Source: Acanthaster planci
Taxonomy: Eukaryota; Echinodermata; Asteroidea; Valvatida; Acanthasteridae
Reading direction: 5' to 3'
Assembly: GCF_001949145.1 (NCBI RefSeq)
Contig: NW_019091356.1
Span: 930,789-994,788 of the forward strand
Length of the DNA: 64,000 nt
Below, piece after piece: positions 53,401 through 64,000 of this stretch. A program made the position numbers and the translations under genes. The notes beneath the pieces were generated by a model. It saw only the letters and a list, made by a program, of their open reading frames with translations, did no database searches and was not told the origin of the DNA. The first letter of the stretch is position 1; each line of letters starts with the position of its first letter.

Positions 53401-53430
53401 ATTGAGTTATTCACCCTGAACTCCAGCTAG
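38482..53430 (+). CDS. DYM: Dymeclin, complete (14 coding exons, 684 aa)
   Basis: Dymeclin associates peripherally with the Golgi and is needed for its organisation and for secretory traffic; loss in humans causes Dyggve-Melchior-Clausen syndrome. Exons: 38482-38674, 38986-39079, 39556-39813, 40265-40390, 40764-40897, 41824-42009, 42273-42448, 42919-43044, 44038-44151, 50848-50942, 51956-52061, 52374-52556, 52761-52877 and 53284-53430. All phases agree. The N-terminus [11 protein letters not shown] keeps the Gly-2/Ser-6 pattern for N-myristoylation. Recognised blocks: [14 protein letters not shown] (exon 1), [14 protein letters not shown] (exon 7), [17 protein letters not shown] (exon 8), KNITWYTER and IRTIQYNMT (exon 9), [14 protein letters not shown] (exon 10), [10 protein letters not shown] (exon 12) and [15 protein letters not shown] (exon 14). 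Length is close to human (669 aa). The ATG sits in a good context (CAACCATGG). Confidence 0.96.
42718..42830 (+). repeat. Fragment resembling a tRNA-derived SINE (DYM intron 7)
   Basis: CAGTTGAGTGGTAAGACATC resembles a tRNA D-arm and A box. About 40 bases later GGTTGTGAGTTTGAGTTTAA resembles a degenerate B box. There is no complete cloverleaf, so it is probably a decayed SINE. Confidence 0.4.
43191..43298. repeat. Dispersed palindromic element, copy 3 (DYM intron 8)
   Basis: The left arm GGCTTTGCGTGGTAGCCATC continues TTGCAGGACAG. The right arm CTGGCCTGCAAGATGGCAGC continues CATGCAAACC and is its reverse complement with few mismatches. The centre is shorter than in copies 1 and 2 but keeps TTGTGGAATAAAAG, close to the CTGTGGAACAAA of copy 2. 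Confidence 0.75.
43662..43950 (+). repeat. 84-bp tandem repeat, about 3.4 copies (DYM intron 8)
   Basis: The unit GCACAAAAGGAAAGTCGAGG, followed by AAGAACACGTCAGTGCCCAG and TGGGTTGA, recurs at 43711, 43795 and 43879, an exact 84-bp spacing (a multiple of three). Copies differ at only a few bases, so the array is recent. It ends about 90 bases before the exon-9 acceptor. Confidence 0.85.
44152..50847 (+). other. 6.7-kb intron 9 of DYM
   Basis: The longest intron of the window. Besides the duplicated block at 47715-48345 and a minus-strand B-box-like GGTTCGATTCCCACC at 44900-44915 (possible SINE remnant), I see no structure and no convincing nested gene. ORFs of up to about 98 codons near 46000 and 47020 have no domain similarity that I recognise. 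Confidence 0.5.
47715..48345 (+). repeat. Diverged tandem duplication, unit about 349 bp (DYM intron 9)
   Basis: 47715-48000 and 48063-48345 align. Shared blocks include GGGCTGTCTCT, AGGTGTGGTACAGGGAGTGC/GGGTGTGGTACACAGAGTGC, GGAGACCA and TAGCAACTTTCCAAGTTGGC/CAGCAACTTCCAAGTTGGC. The copies differ at many positions, so the duplication is old. No reading frame is kept between the copies. Confidence 0.7.
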
Positions 53431-55156
53431 GATACGGTCCAAACGAAAGCAAGATGTGATACGAAGGAAGGTAGGTGACCAAACCTACTCTCTCTTCTTT
53501 CTGCAACGATGTGATGTGTTTAATCATTTGCGTTTGTGCTGCGGACAGCAGAAAGTTTGAGTTCCCCCAAATGGAATTGGCGGGTTTTCTTACGACGGCT
53601 TTTGTGTGTATCGGAATTTGTTGGGAGAATGTATTTGCCATTTGAAGGGCTGCTTTAAAGTGGGCATCTTTGGAGAAGATTGTGTCAAAAATGGAACCGT
53701 CGAGGATGTTGTGCTTCTTACAGTAGTCAAGAGATGAAAGGATGCACCTTTGAATCTGGTGAGGAACGTGACAACATGTTTGCTCATTGATGAGAGTGTT
53801 ANGCCTAGTCGGGCATCAGAACAAATGTCGGCAGGATACAGAATTATACATTGGCTGGATGTCATGTGGATGACACAACCTTTGTTTCTCTATGCTGCTC
53901 GAAGTAGCCGAGGATTTTGACTTCCGTATTCAGCCCTGTTTAATCTTTTTATTTGGCACGGAGACTGAAATTGACGCGACTGATGTTAGCTTAACCTGGC
54001 TTGGCCTTACCTGTGCAAAGCAATCAAGTCCGTTGCAACATGTGAAAAAAAGTGCTTGGAATGTGATTTGTAAGCACAGACTCTGATATCGGTTGTCCTG
54101 TCATGGTGTGGATTCAGCAGTGTAAATAATCATGATTAAAGTGCACTATGAACAAAGGTGCAACACAGGTGCAACTTGAAATTTTGATTAGTCACAGAGG
54201 AGTGGTTTGTGACAAGATTCATCAAACAGGAATTTCCCACGAGGAGAAAGGACACGAAAATGAACAGCCACTTATCTTGAATAAGTACGAAGAAAAGTAG
54301 CCTTTTGGAGGTATTTTATTCCTTTAATATCAGCTGCTCTGGTTGGTAATGCCACCGCTAAGCATTTTCATCTGTTCAACCTTTGACTCGTGAACTTGAA
54401 AACACCGTCTCAAAGATGACAATGATACAGTGTAAGCAGGTGGAAAGAGGTGGCGTTGGTCATGCAATTAACCAGCCACCTTGCTTCCACTTGCTAATGT
54501 GACTGAAGAACAGCCCAACCTCTTGACCAGTGCAGGAGACTTACAAGAGGTCCAAGTAAACAAACGATCAATGAAAAGAGCCGTGCAATGAGAAGTAATT
54601 GTATAGAGCAGCTTCAGACTTACAGAATGCCATGGATTTGGCATCATCTTCCAGATTTTCGTTGGTTTCTTTTTTCTGAGAAGCCAATCCAAAATGGTTT
54701 TGATGACGACTTTTGTTTCTGATACAAATGTAGTGTGTGTTTTCATTTAACATAAAGCATCACTGTGAGTGATATTTGTCTGGTGCGAGATTCTTCAACA
54801 GTCTTGAAGCCTTAGTCCAAGATTCTCAATTTGCAAGGGCAACATAGACTATACAGACTCAAAATTCCATTTTGTAATATAAAATCCTTGCTCAGCGTTT
54901 TATTAAATTGCTTACTCTGGAAATGAAATTCCAAGTCGCTTTAGGTTGTCTTTTCCTAAAAGTTCAAACATTTATGCATGAATCCATGGAATATTTAGTT
55001 ATTGGTGTGTGAGCCTATCACAAGTCATTCAGTTTTAGCCAATTCACAAGCCATTGAAATGAACCGCGACAGAAGCATTCCTTTGTTCTTGTTCATCCTG
55101 TCTTGTGAAGTTAGAAAGAATTCGTTTAGAAACCACACAAAAATGGAACTAGGTTA
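53431..55156 (+). other. DYM 3' UTR and downstream flank
   Basis: No coding exon is visible. A donor-like GAAG|GTAGGT lies 40 bases after the DYM stop, so the 3' UTR may be spliced. An ATTAAA at about 54135 is one possible polyadenylation signal. One ambiguous base lies near 53803. Confidence 0.4.
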
Positions 55157-55546
55157 AAAAGCACCTCTAAGGAAACATTTTTTCTCTGATTTTATTTGTT
55201 CAAATAAACAGGGAAGCATCCACATCAACCGCAGTGTCATTTGTCTTCAGAGCTCAACGATAACAAGCTAAAAAGGGCTTGCATGCCAAACACTGGCTAC
55301 ATGCATTATTTGGTATGCACAGGGTCAATCCACTACGAACACAGGGCGAGGGCTCCCCTCGTTTTCTCTGTTTTCTCCAAATGACGCAAGCTACATTCAG
55401 AATTTCGCATCTTGGCATGAACAGAAAAAGCCCAATAGCTTGTTGAGTTCTGAAGACAAATGACACTGCATTCTATTTGGATGCTTCCATACTTATTTGA
55501 ACAGATAAAATCAGAGAAAGCATGTTTTCCTGAGAGGTGCTCTTTA
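55157..55546. mobile_element. Foldback (MITE-like) element of about 390 bp
   Basis: The left arm starts AAAAAGCACCTCTAAGGAAA and the right arm is its reverse complement ending GAGAGGTGCTCTTTAA. Further matching blocks are TCTCTGATTTTAT, GTTCAAATAA, GGAAGCATCCA, CAGTGTCATTTGTCTTCAGA and GGGCTT. The arms total about 130 bp each with scattered mismatches. There is no ORF, and the GC content is higher at the centre. Confidence 0.8.
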
Positions 55547-56367
55547 AATTTATCATATCTCAGTGTTCAACTTCTAGATTTGCTTGAATTTTGCTCAGCT
55601 GGAAAAAAATAGTAGTATTTTATGGTGTAATAGGTATTCTACAGAAAGAAAGTCATTGACATAGTGTGTGGCGTCATTTGGGGAGAAGTTTGTTTTGTAA
55701 GTTTTATAGTGTGTTCTATCAATCAGAGTATACTTTTGTCACTCTTTAGCTGTTGCAATTTCATAAACTCTGAGTTATGTCTTCTGTCCATGTGCATGTA
55801 TTGACATGTAAGTGTTGTTTTTGGAGCATGCATGTACATATCTGTAAATGCTGTACCATAGTAAATGAGTGCATTTGGCAATTTTTAGAATGTTGAAGAG
55901 AAAACATTCCTCCCTGAAACTTGCAGAAATTTGTAGTCAAGCTGACTGCGTTTTCAACTGCAAGGGAGCTGTTGAGTCCTAGCAGTTTTCAGAATTTTAT
56001 TTCAGATTTTTTTGTTCATGGGACTGTTTTATTTGCATTTAATACCAGATATGTTTTTTGAGCTTCACATACTATTTTGGACTTCACAGATTGTCTTGCC
56101 TTATGTATGTTATCACAACTGTGCTTGTTAAAGAACATTCGGTTTATTAAGTTGGAGCTACTTTAAACTGGTAATTGGAACATATCTACAGATTACGCAT
56201 ACGACTTAAAACATTTGTAAGGAAGTAGAACTCTCATTGTTGGAAATTATTGCGAGCAATATAAGACTGATATGGTACATGAAGAATCCTTGTGATGGGC
56301 TGATGTTCTTTGTCTTTTGACTGCATTTTGCTATGGTCTTACCTTTTTGGGTTGTCACTGTTAACAG

Positions 56368-56607
56368 TGAGGCCAATTTCATAGAGCTCCTTAAGCACAA
56401 AATTTGCTTAAGCGTGAAAAACCTTGCTTGGCAAATCAGGTTAGCAGCCAAAACTCCATGTGATGTTGTTTTGGAATGGTATTCACCTGTCGTTTGGTTA
56501 TTACATGACAATCACCTAGATTTGGAGCTGGTAACCCTTGTTTTTTAAGCAAGGTTTTTGTGCTTAAGGAAATGTTGTGCTTAAGCAGCTCTATGAAATT
56601 GGCCTCA
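56368..56607. mobile_element. Foldback (MITE-like) element of about 240 bp
   Basis: The end TGAGGCCAATTTCATAGAGC (left) appears as GCTCTATGAAATTGGCCTCA (right), an exact 20-base terminal inverted repeat. The arms continue with CTTAAGCACA, AAAACCTTGCTT, GGTTA/GGTTACCAGC and GGTGATTGTCATG-like blocks almost to the centre, so the element is nearly one palindrome. No coding capacity. Confidence 0.85.
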
Positions 56608-58515
56608 GCTGGCAGGGACAAGATCAATAATGCAGCAGGTATACTCTGTGTATCTTCTTATCTTTATCATTGCCAGTATATCTACATATGCAGAGCATGG
56701 CTTAATTTCACAGGGCTCTGTGTTTGAAGAGAGCATAACAGTTTTAAGAGCTTGGGGATTCCTTAGCGTATATCAACTCATTTTCTTCAGATTTGGAAAC
56801 AAACTATCCACTTCCCCATAGCTGCTGGTTCTCATCAACTTTTTGTGTGTTTCACATTTTTAAGTTGGTCTGAGGTTAAGTGACATGTTCACTTTGCGAA
56901 GTTACACTTTGGAAATTCCTTTTTACAGAAGTCTGAAAATGTGACACAAATCGCCAGCACCCAAGTGGGGGCGACTGGTTCCATTCTGAGGTGGTCCATT
57001 GTTCCAGTCGGGTACATTTTAGCCCAGGGAATGTTGTCATCGGAATTAGAAATTGGCCCTACCCCACTCTCCCAATGACAGTCTGTCAAATGAAGTCATG
57101 TAAAGTTGGGCTAGCATCTTCCCCATGAACATGGTACTTTTACACTCATTGGATCTTTTTCTGGCACAGGAGAGGGGAAGAAACGAATTTCTTTTTCCTG
57201 GCAGTGGGGATTTTTCTTTGGCAGTCTTTCCCTGTGGGTGTACTGTAATGCTACGTAGGACACACAGCCTTAGTCATAAAAGGTCTATGCCTAGCGGTTT
57301 GAGGGAACGCCACCACACTGTCTAATGTTAGTATGATCTCGTTCCTGATAGAGTTACGGCTGGATTTCCTGGTTTATGTAAACTAATTGCCTCTGGGGCG
57401 GCTGGCTGCTTCTAGGGCTCTTGGATTCCTGCTGATGCAGCGGGTTGCGGCCTGCTGGGTCTTTGAATTCCCACTTACCATATTACCCATGTGGCTGCCC
57501 TGAAGATGAATACACTTACACGGTGTTCGTTGTGCAAGATTACTTCTGTGCTTTACAGATGTACAAGAAAAACACTTTGAAAATGAGCCAGGCGTTTATA
57601 TTTGTTTCTTATTGCATTGATATCAGAAGTGATTGTTGGAATTACAAACTAACAAGAACTTCTGCAATCTTGAAACAAACTTCTGTGCTAATTCTTATGA
57701 GATATCTTTGGGGTAACCCCTCACACACTACCCATTTTGACTTGGAGTGCCGCATGTTGTGTTATGAATGTTCTGGTTTCCCGAGTATCGCCCCTGTGAT
57801 TATGATTTATGGAGTCTTGCTCCCTCCCCACTTCTGCAAGTTCCCTTTCCAATATCCTTATCTCCCTCTAGACCCTCTTTCTTCACTTCTCTGTGATGAG
57901 TCGTTACCCAACTGCCCCTGACAAGGGAGGGGGTTACTGATCAAGCTATTTCTAATTCCCCCAAATTATTCTGGACTCCACATTGTCGGGAGCTGTCAAG
58001 GCCATCAGATTATTGCATACTACAGATCCTCTCTACTCGTTTTCATTAGTGGGTTTTTTTTTTTTTTTGAGGGGGAGTGTAAGTCTCACCCTTAATTAGA
58101 ACGTGACTTTCTTGAGGTGGGAGGTTTCTTCCTCTGTCCTCCTGCCTAGGGTCAAAGCTTAACCCCCTTTTTTTGCCATCCCGGCAGAGGTCTGGTTGTG
58201 ACTTGGAAGTTTGGGAAGAGGGAAGGATCTTGGAGATTGATTCCCCCACCCTGAAACTGCCAAATCCTCCCAGAGAGAACCGAAGCAAGTGACTTGATAA
58301 AGTTGTTGTATTCTTTGAGTTGAATTAGCCATTTGCTTGATTCTTGAAGTTTGTGACGATTGTGCTGGCAACGATATGGACTCATGGAGGAGACATTTTA
58401 TGGTTGCCTTCATGCACCACTACGCCTAGGACTATCAGAAATAATAACATTTGAGGAAAGGGCTCAAGTTTCGGGCAAAATAGGCAAAGATCAGCGTTGT
58501 AGTCGAGACCTCTCA

Positions 58516-58964
58516 AGACCATCACAACACCAACACAAGACCATCACAACACCAACACAAGACCATCACAACACCAACACAAGACCATCACAACACCAGC
58601 ACAAGACCATCGCAACACCAGCACAAGACCATCACAACACCAACACAAGACCATCACAACGCCAACACTAGACCATCACAACACCAACACAAGACCANGA
58701 CCATCACAACACCACCACAAGACCATCACAACACCACCACAAGACCATCACAAGACCATCACAACACCAGCACAAGACCATCGCAACACCAGCACAAGGC
58801 CATCACAACACCAGCACAAGACCATCACAACACCAGCACAAGACCATCACAACACCAGCACAAGACCATCACAACACCAGCACAAGACCATCACAACACC
58901 AACACAACACCATCACAACACAACACCAACACAAGACCATCACAACACCAACACAAGACCTTCA
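58516..58964 (+). repeat. 22-bp minisatellite GACCATCACAACACCAACACAA, about 20 copies
   Basis: The 22-base unit repeats with little change; variants have CAACACCAGCACAAG or CACCACCACAAG. Because 22 is not a multiple of three, the array cannot encode a regular protein repeat. One ambiguous base (near 58697) and a partial unit suggest that the assembled array length is uncertain. Confidence 0.9.
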
Positions 58965-59254
58965 GTCTGATTTAAACAAAAGCATTCCTTTGTCATTCTT
59001 CATCCTGTTACTTGTGACTGGTCTTGTACCTGGTTTTATGAAGGGTCTTGTGGTGGTCTCAACTACAACACTGGCAAAGATGTGACGAACAAATGTATGG
59101 ACAGTAAATTGCATGCGTTAATCTGCCCTCAACGAAAGACGCAGGACATGTGTATTTTCTGAATGTGTTTGTTTATCTCTTCATGTCTAGTCCTTTATCT
59201 TACTGTTTCAATGAGCCTTTTTTTAGTTTTTTTTTTTCTTTTCCTTCCTCATAG

Positions 59255-59550
59255 GATTCCTCAACAGACCATCTCATTCCATTGCTTCTGGTGTCCGTTC
59301 CACGAGTGATGGCAGAAAAGCAGCCTCATGTTGCTTCTCTCTAGCAAATTGTTTGATTTCTCCCTGCAGAGATCTATGTAAACTGTGCCCCTACTTTCCT
59401 GGAACTTTCCACTGTCCCTGTTCTTCATTAATCTTGTCAGTTCTTTTCTCTTATCGTTGCACCACAGCCTTAGGAATGTCTCCAGAATGAATTTGCCAAA
59501 TTAGAGCTGTAAAATAAGAACGACAAATAAAAGAGATAAGTAAAATTTCA
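59255..59550 (+). other. Possible non-coding terminal exon
   Basis: A long pyrimidine tract ending TTCCTTCCTCATAG (59241-59254) looks like a splice acceptor, and AATAAA lies at 59526-59531, about 275 bases downstream. There is no ORF of note. It could be the last 3' UTR exon of DYM or part of another transcript. This rests only on signal sequences. Confidence 0.2.
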
Positions 59551-62500
59551 TTTCAGAGAGGATCAGAGATCATCAGAGTCAGTGTCGCTTTCTCCTTTCT
59601 TCACCTTGAGTTGACAAAGTTCTCACTGTGCCCTAAGACATTTGAAGATCCCATGAACTCCCTGTAGGCTGACCTACATTTCTGAGGCTGGCAGGCAGGC
59701 AGGCTTTCTCTTCTTGCTCTAACTCTCAACAAAGTTTCCTCCCTGGTGGATACTTTCACACTTGGGGTTGTCTTTACTGCTGAAGGTTGCTCCTAACACC
59801 CTGGCTGTTGACAGATGAGGTAGCTGATGCTAGTCCAGCCTGGTCAGCCAGTACCTTGGCTGTAACCTCAAGCTTGTGATAAGTGGCAGTTTCCTGAGTC
59901 TCTTTTTTCCTCTTTTACCCAGGGTGCAGGTTTGTTTTGGGAGGTGTTGCAGTCAGGGTAGGGGTTTAACTGGAATAGGGTAATTAACAGAGGTGCCACT
60001 GGGGTTGTGTGTGGGAACCTGCACCTGTACCTGCCTATTAACCACTTTCCAATTCTGGCCCTAGGTACATAAAACTACCAGCTACAAACTCACTGAATTT
60101 ATTGAATTGTTAAATGAAACCAAGGGCTCATATAGTACATGTGCTGAAATTTTTCAAGTTTGCGTCCAAAGGTTGATGAGCATTTTTGGTTGGACAAATT
60201 GGCAACTTGAATGGATTTATCATTTACACAAAATGAGGAGAGGATTAGAATTTGGTTTTGAGGGGAAATGCCCCATCCCCCCAAGAAACAGCTAAATAGA
60301 TCAAATAAACTGTGAAAATGGACAAGCTACAGATGAGGGTTTGCAATTACAAGAGTTTGTTCTGAACACAGTCCAAGTTTCTGATCCTGAAAATTGCAGT
60401 CCTAAAAAACAGCCAGCACATCGTAACTTGTTTCCTTTACATCTCTGGAAATATTTTCTAGTGCTTTCTGTCCTGGGATAAAGACACACTTTTGTTGAAT
60501 TTCTTTGATTTGGTTAATTTTTCACATTGATTTGTTGTTTCTCTGTTTTGATCTCGCAGTTTTCGTTTTCTTTTCATCTTTTCTGCTTTAAAATTTGTTA
60601 TTCCCTCCCCCTTCGGGCTAACAGGCATGTGTAACATGACATGATTCACAGAGCCCTAGAAGTCTTGCTTGGGGTGACGTCCCTTCCACCTTCCCAATTT
60701 GCCCTCAGCTTATCTCGCCCCGCAAATATGGCCGCTTAGCGATTGGATAATGTGGCTGGCACCTCTGTGCCAAATGGAGCTAATTTCTACCAATTAAGTT
60801 TAATTTGCACCGCTGCCCGAACGACTTAGCCACTTAACCCTGGCAGAGACTGGTCGTGACGATGTCTGGGCTGACAGCAATATTGACGATGACAATTATA
60901 GATATCAAACTCTTGTAATTATGATGATACAACAGTTTGCACTGTCACCATAAGTAATCCCTTCCCCCCCCTAAAAAAAATCTGACAGCGATATTTGTCA
61001 GGGTTTTTAGGAAGCATGTTAATCCCTTCATACTTAACCCATTTCCTCTTCCAGAAAAGCCTGGCATAACTTGCGCCATCATGTCCACTACAATTTCAAC
61101 TGTGGCTCCAAATTGTTTTGCTTAATTCAATCGAAACGACAGTGACTCATGCCAGCCATCCACCCCGGCATCCATACCTCATTCTCCCCCCCCTTCACAT
61201 CACCAGTAAATTAACAGCCAAGTAGATTTACAAACAGAGGCTGTATGCTGTCACAGATAACGTTAAGTTTCTTCGCATTTGTTGAAGCCACACCCTAACA
61301 GATGGAGTTATGTAATTAAGATGTCCTGATGTGATATATGCATTTCAAGGCCAAAAGGATCCAGAATCTTTTCTTCAGGAGTATTTTATTGATGGCCTTG
61401 TAAACATTTTTGCTTTGAATAGATTTATGGCACTGCTACATTTTGTATTTTTTTTCTGTTTGGGAGAGAATGGTGTCATTCAAGATGTCTCACCAGGAAT
61501 TTACATTTTCCAAAAGGTAGAACTGTAACGTTAACAGCAACCGGAGACAGTTTTCGTTGGTAATCATCAAATGTTGGTTTTCAAAGGATATTTCTTTATT
61601 TTGGTTGGGTAATAATTTTCTGAATGAAAGATTGCCCAGTTTTGAATGCAGTATTCGTGATACAGTAGTTTAAAACCCAAACTCCCTGGGGTGTATGTAA
61701 AATCGTATTGAAATCGGAGGATTTGGGCAAGTTACATGTTACAAAACAACATACATGTATTTACATAAGTTCTTTTCTTTAGGCTCTTTTAATTTTTATG
61801 CCCAAACTTTAATGCAGTTTTTATTTTTTTACTTTTTTGTAAACATAATTCCGTAAAGAAACAGTTGGGAACTCAAATGAACAAATCAAACTAATGGCAG
61901 AGGGCGCTCTATGCATGCTCCACGTAGAGCCCTGTACATAGAGAGTTGCGACATGAGTGTCAGCATTGTTGGAGACAAACTGGCAGGTGTATGCGCCAGT
62001 GCACACGGACAGTTGGTACACAATAGCTTCACGCTCTGCTGTGCGCATCATGAACTGCCATTTTGTTTCCAAAATCCGTAGGATGTGCTACTCTCGCTAA
62101 ATACATGTCTAGCCCCACATGGTTTGTTGTCTGGATATAGCGTCCGAGTGGCTGGTTGGTATTATTGTTTTGACACACTTCAGTGCAGTGTCAAGACACG
62201 TGGAGCATCATATTCATTTCTGTTGTAATGAATTATTCACTGTTGTTGATGGAGTTTTTCTCTTTTGAAACTAGCGGGAGCCAATTTTCAAAAAGTGGTA
62301 CCCGGATTTTTCCTGGCGGCCTTTTTGACGTCTCACGATTAATGACTTGTTACTTAGTCTGGAGTGTGCTCAGCTTTTGATGAGTTTGGCACCAGACCAC
62401 CAGACCATGAAATGATGATTTCTTTCTTTTTTTTCAATTTTTTTTAACCCATAAAAAGTGTAGAAGTTCATGATTAACCATCTGGTTTGCTTGCATTAGT

Positions 62501-64000
62501 AGGATCTACACAGTTTTATAACTGTAGTAAGTGCCAATCTTACACACATGATAAAGTTCTTCAGGAGCTGCGAAAGTTCTGCTACTGTCAATCCTGTGAT
62601 TGCTCAAGGATCGACAATTCCATTTTTGCATCACAATTGGCATTTTTATTGAAAATTAGTCGCTTTTGTTTGTTTGATGGTCGTTATAAATTTAGAACCT
62701 GTCATCAGCCCTACAAAAGTGGTATCCTATGTACGAGGCAATTTTTGACCGGGCTTTGTTTAAAATTTTAGTGATGAATTTTCAGCAGGAGTCATCTTGA
62801 GCTCAATTCATGACTTGCCAATACCTTCATTCGGCAGTGAGGCACAGATATTTGCTTACTGCAGAAAATATATACTTAGTAGAAACAGGTTACCAGCTAA
62901 AAGTTTATCGAAAATATGTTGCTTCATATGTTACCAGCTAAAAAATTGTGTCATCTATATTACTTTGTACCAGTAATGTTACCAGCTAAATATGAATATA
63001 ATATTGCTTCACTGGTTCCCTGCCGAGTTTGGTTATCAGGAATTCTTGCATAGCAGTTCAAAGAAGTAGGGTCCAATGTCAATTTCTGACGGCATTATGG
63101 TACATGTTGTTTATTTGGTTGGCTGTGTTCTTCTCAAGTGGCCATGTGGAGACAGCAATGTGTTGCATGATCAGAATAGATATGTCGGTGTCGACATGTT
63201 TTACGGTCATGAGGGATTTTAATTTCCCCTCGTCCCTTTCCTCAGGACAGTTTTATTTGGTTGTCCCAAGGAAACAAACTACATATATACACCTCTTTGA
63301 TAATGGAATGAGCAATGTCTCTCTTGGACCATGGAATTGATTGACCTGCTCCTGTAATTGTTGCAACATTTGTGTGTGAGATATGGCACAGTTCTAGGGC
63401 CATTGGAGTACGTGTGGCATGGGTCCCAACTTACCGTAAAGTAAAATCAAATAGTGCCCCTGGGAGTGGTCCCTAGGCCGTGATCTATAGTATAGAAGCT
63501 ACAGCACCATGGCCTTAGATTCACCCTCCCTCTTCCCCTCACTCATCATCTCCTCCCCCCCCACCCCAAGGGGCATTTGACACTGGAGTTGACATTGAAC
63601 TCTCATTAAGAGCATTTGCACAAGACGAGACACTCCAAGCCTTCCTGATCCCTTTCATGGTTACAACTTGATTGGAATTAATTTAGTTTGTAGGAGTATG
63701 ACACCCGGTGCTGTCCCTGAGATAAGAAAGGGCCTGCCCTCCCTGGTTGGGGGGGGAGGAGTTCACCGGAGAAGTTTCAGAAGGGGCGTTGTCAGGATCC
63801 TAGGGGAACGTGAACCAACTGGGCCCTGCACTTTCAGAGATAATCCAGTGTCAGGTCATGTTTAGGGCTTTGGATTGACATCTTGAGTCTCAAACTATTT
63901 TTTTTTGGGGGGGGGACATGTTGCTGAGGGTGAGTAGTGTTTGAGGAGTTCAGTTGTTGGCATCAGTTGTTACAAAAGGGAAATAGTAAGGCAGTGATGA
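59551..64000. other. Right-end region without recognisable genes
   Basis: I looked for conserved protein fragments in all frames and found none. The longest ORFs (for example 62487-62771 and 63029-63340) show no domain, no flanking splice pattern and no codon bias that I can see. Minor structure: GTTACCAGCTAAA recurs three times between 62890 and 62990, and G- or C-runs occur near 60966, 63558 and 63909. Confidence 0.45.

Noticed and set aside
57445-57921. 158-codon ORF on the plus strand
   Set aside because: No recognisable domain, no conserved motif, no splice context, and residue use typical of translated AT-rich non-coding DNA.
58360-58671. His/Gln/Thr-rich 103-codon ORF
   Set aside because: It is the reading frame of a 22-bp minisatellite whose period is not a multiple of three.

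Overview
The window looks like nuclear DNA from an invertebrate deuterostome. An echinoderm or another ambulacrarian is my best guess, but the phylum is not proven. Genes are split into many short exons with GT..AG introns, are AT-rich between exons, and encode proteins whose nearest relatives are well-known animal families. I see no operons, ribosome binding sites, CRISPR arrays or prokaryotic mobile elements. Two ambiguous bases (near 53803 and 58697) mark assembly uncertainty.

Five protein-coding genes could be rebuilt exon by exon, with splice phases that agree at almost every junction. (1) Minus strand, about 5636 down to 591: an ANP32-type acidic leucine-rich nuclear phosphoprotein. Its last exon(s) probably lie beyond the left edge. 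(2) Plus strand, 8589-13888: a complete eight-exon CYP2-clan cytochrome P450 (520 aa). (3) Minus strand, 23557 down to 14675: a complete PRMT3-type protein arginine methyltransferase with its N-terminal zinc finger (about 544 aa). (4) Plus strand, 25223-34530: CSDE1/UNR, a multi-cold-shock-domain RNA-binding protein. All but the start-codon exon was found. (5) Plus strand, 38482-53430: dymeclin (DYM, 684 aa) in 14 coding exons, with a probable non-coding first exon near 36.7 kb.

The layout is ANP32 (-), P450 (+), PRMT3 (-), CSDE1 (+), DYM (+). P450 and PRMT3 converge, with about 0.8 kb between their stop codons. PRMT3 and CSDE1 are head to head and may share a promoter region. The genes do not form a pathway. 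They cover chromatin and phosphatase regulation, monooxygenation, arginine methylation, translational control and Golgi organisation. From 53.4 kb to the right edge I find no convincing coding exon.

The introns and spacers carry many small non-coding elements: a three-copy dispersed palindrome family in introns of three genes; several other foldback (MITE-like) elements; a 550-bp element present twice in PRMT3 introns; a tandemly triplicated tRNA-derived SINE-like unit; and minisatellites. The most interesting regulatory signal is a pair of RFX X-box-like palindromes in the DYM 5' leader. I did not find a clearly new multi-gene system.
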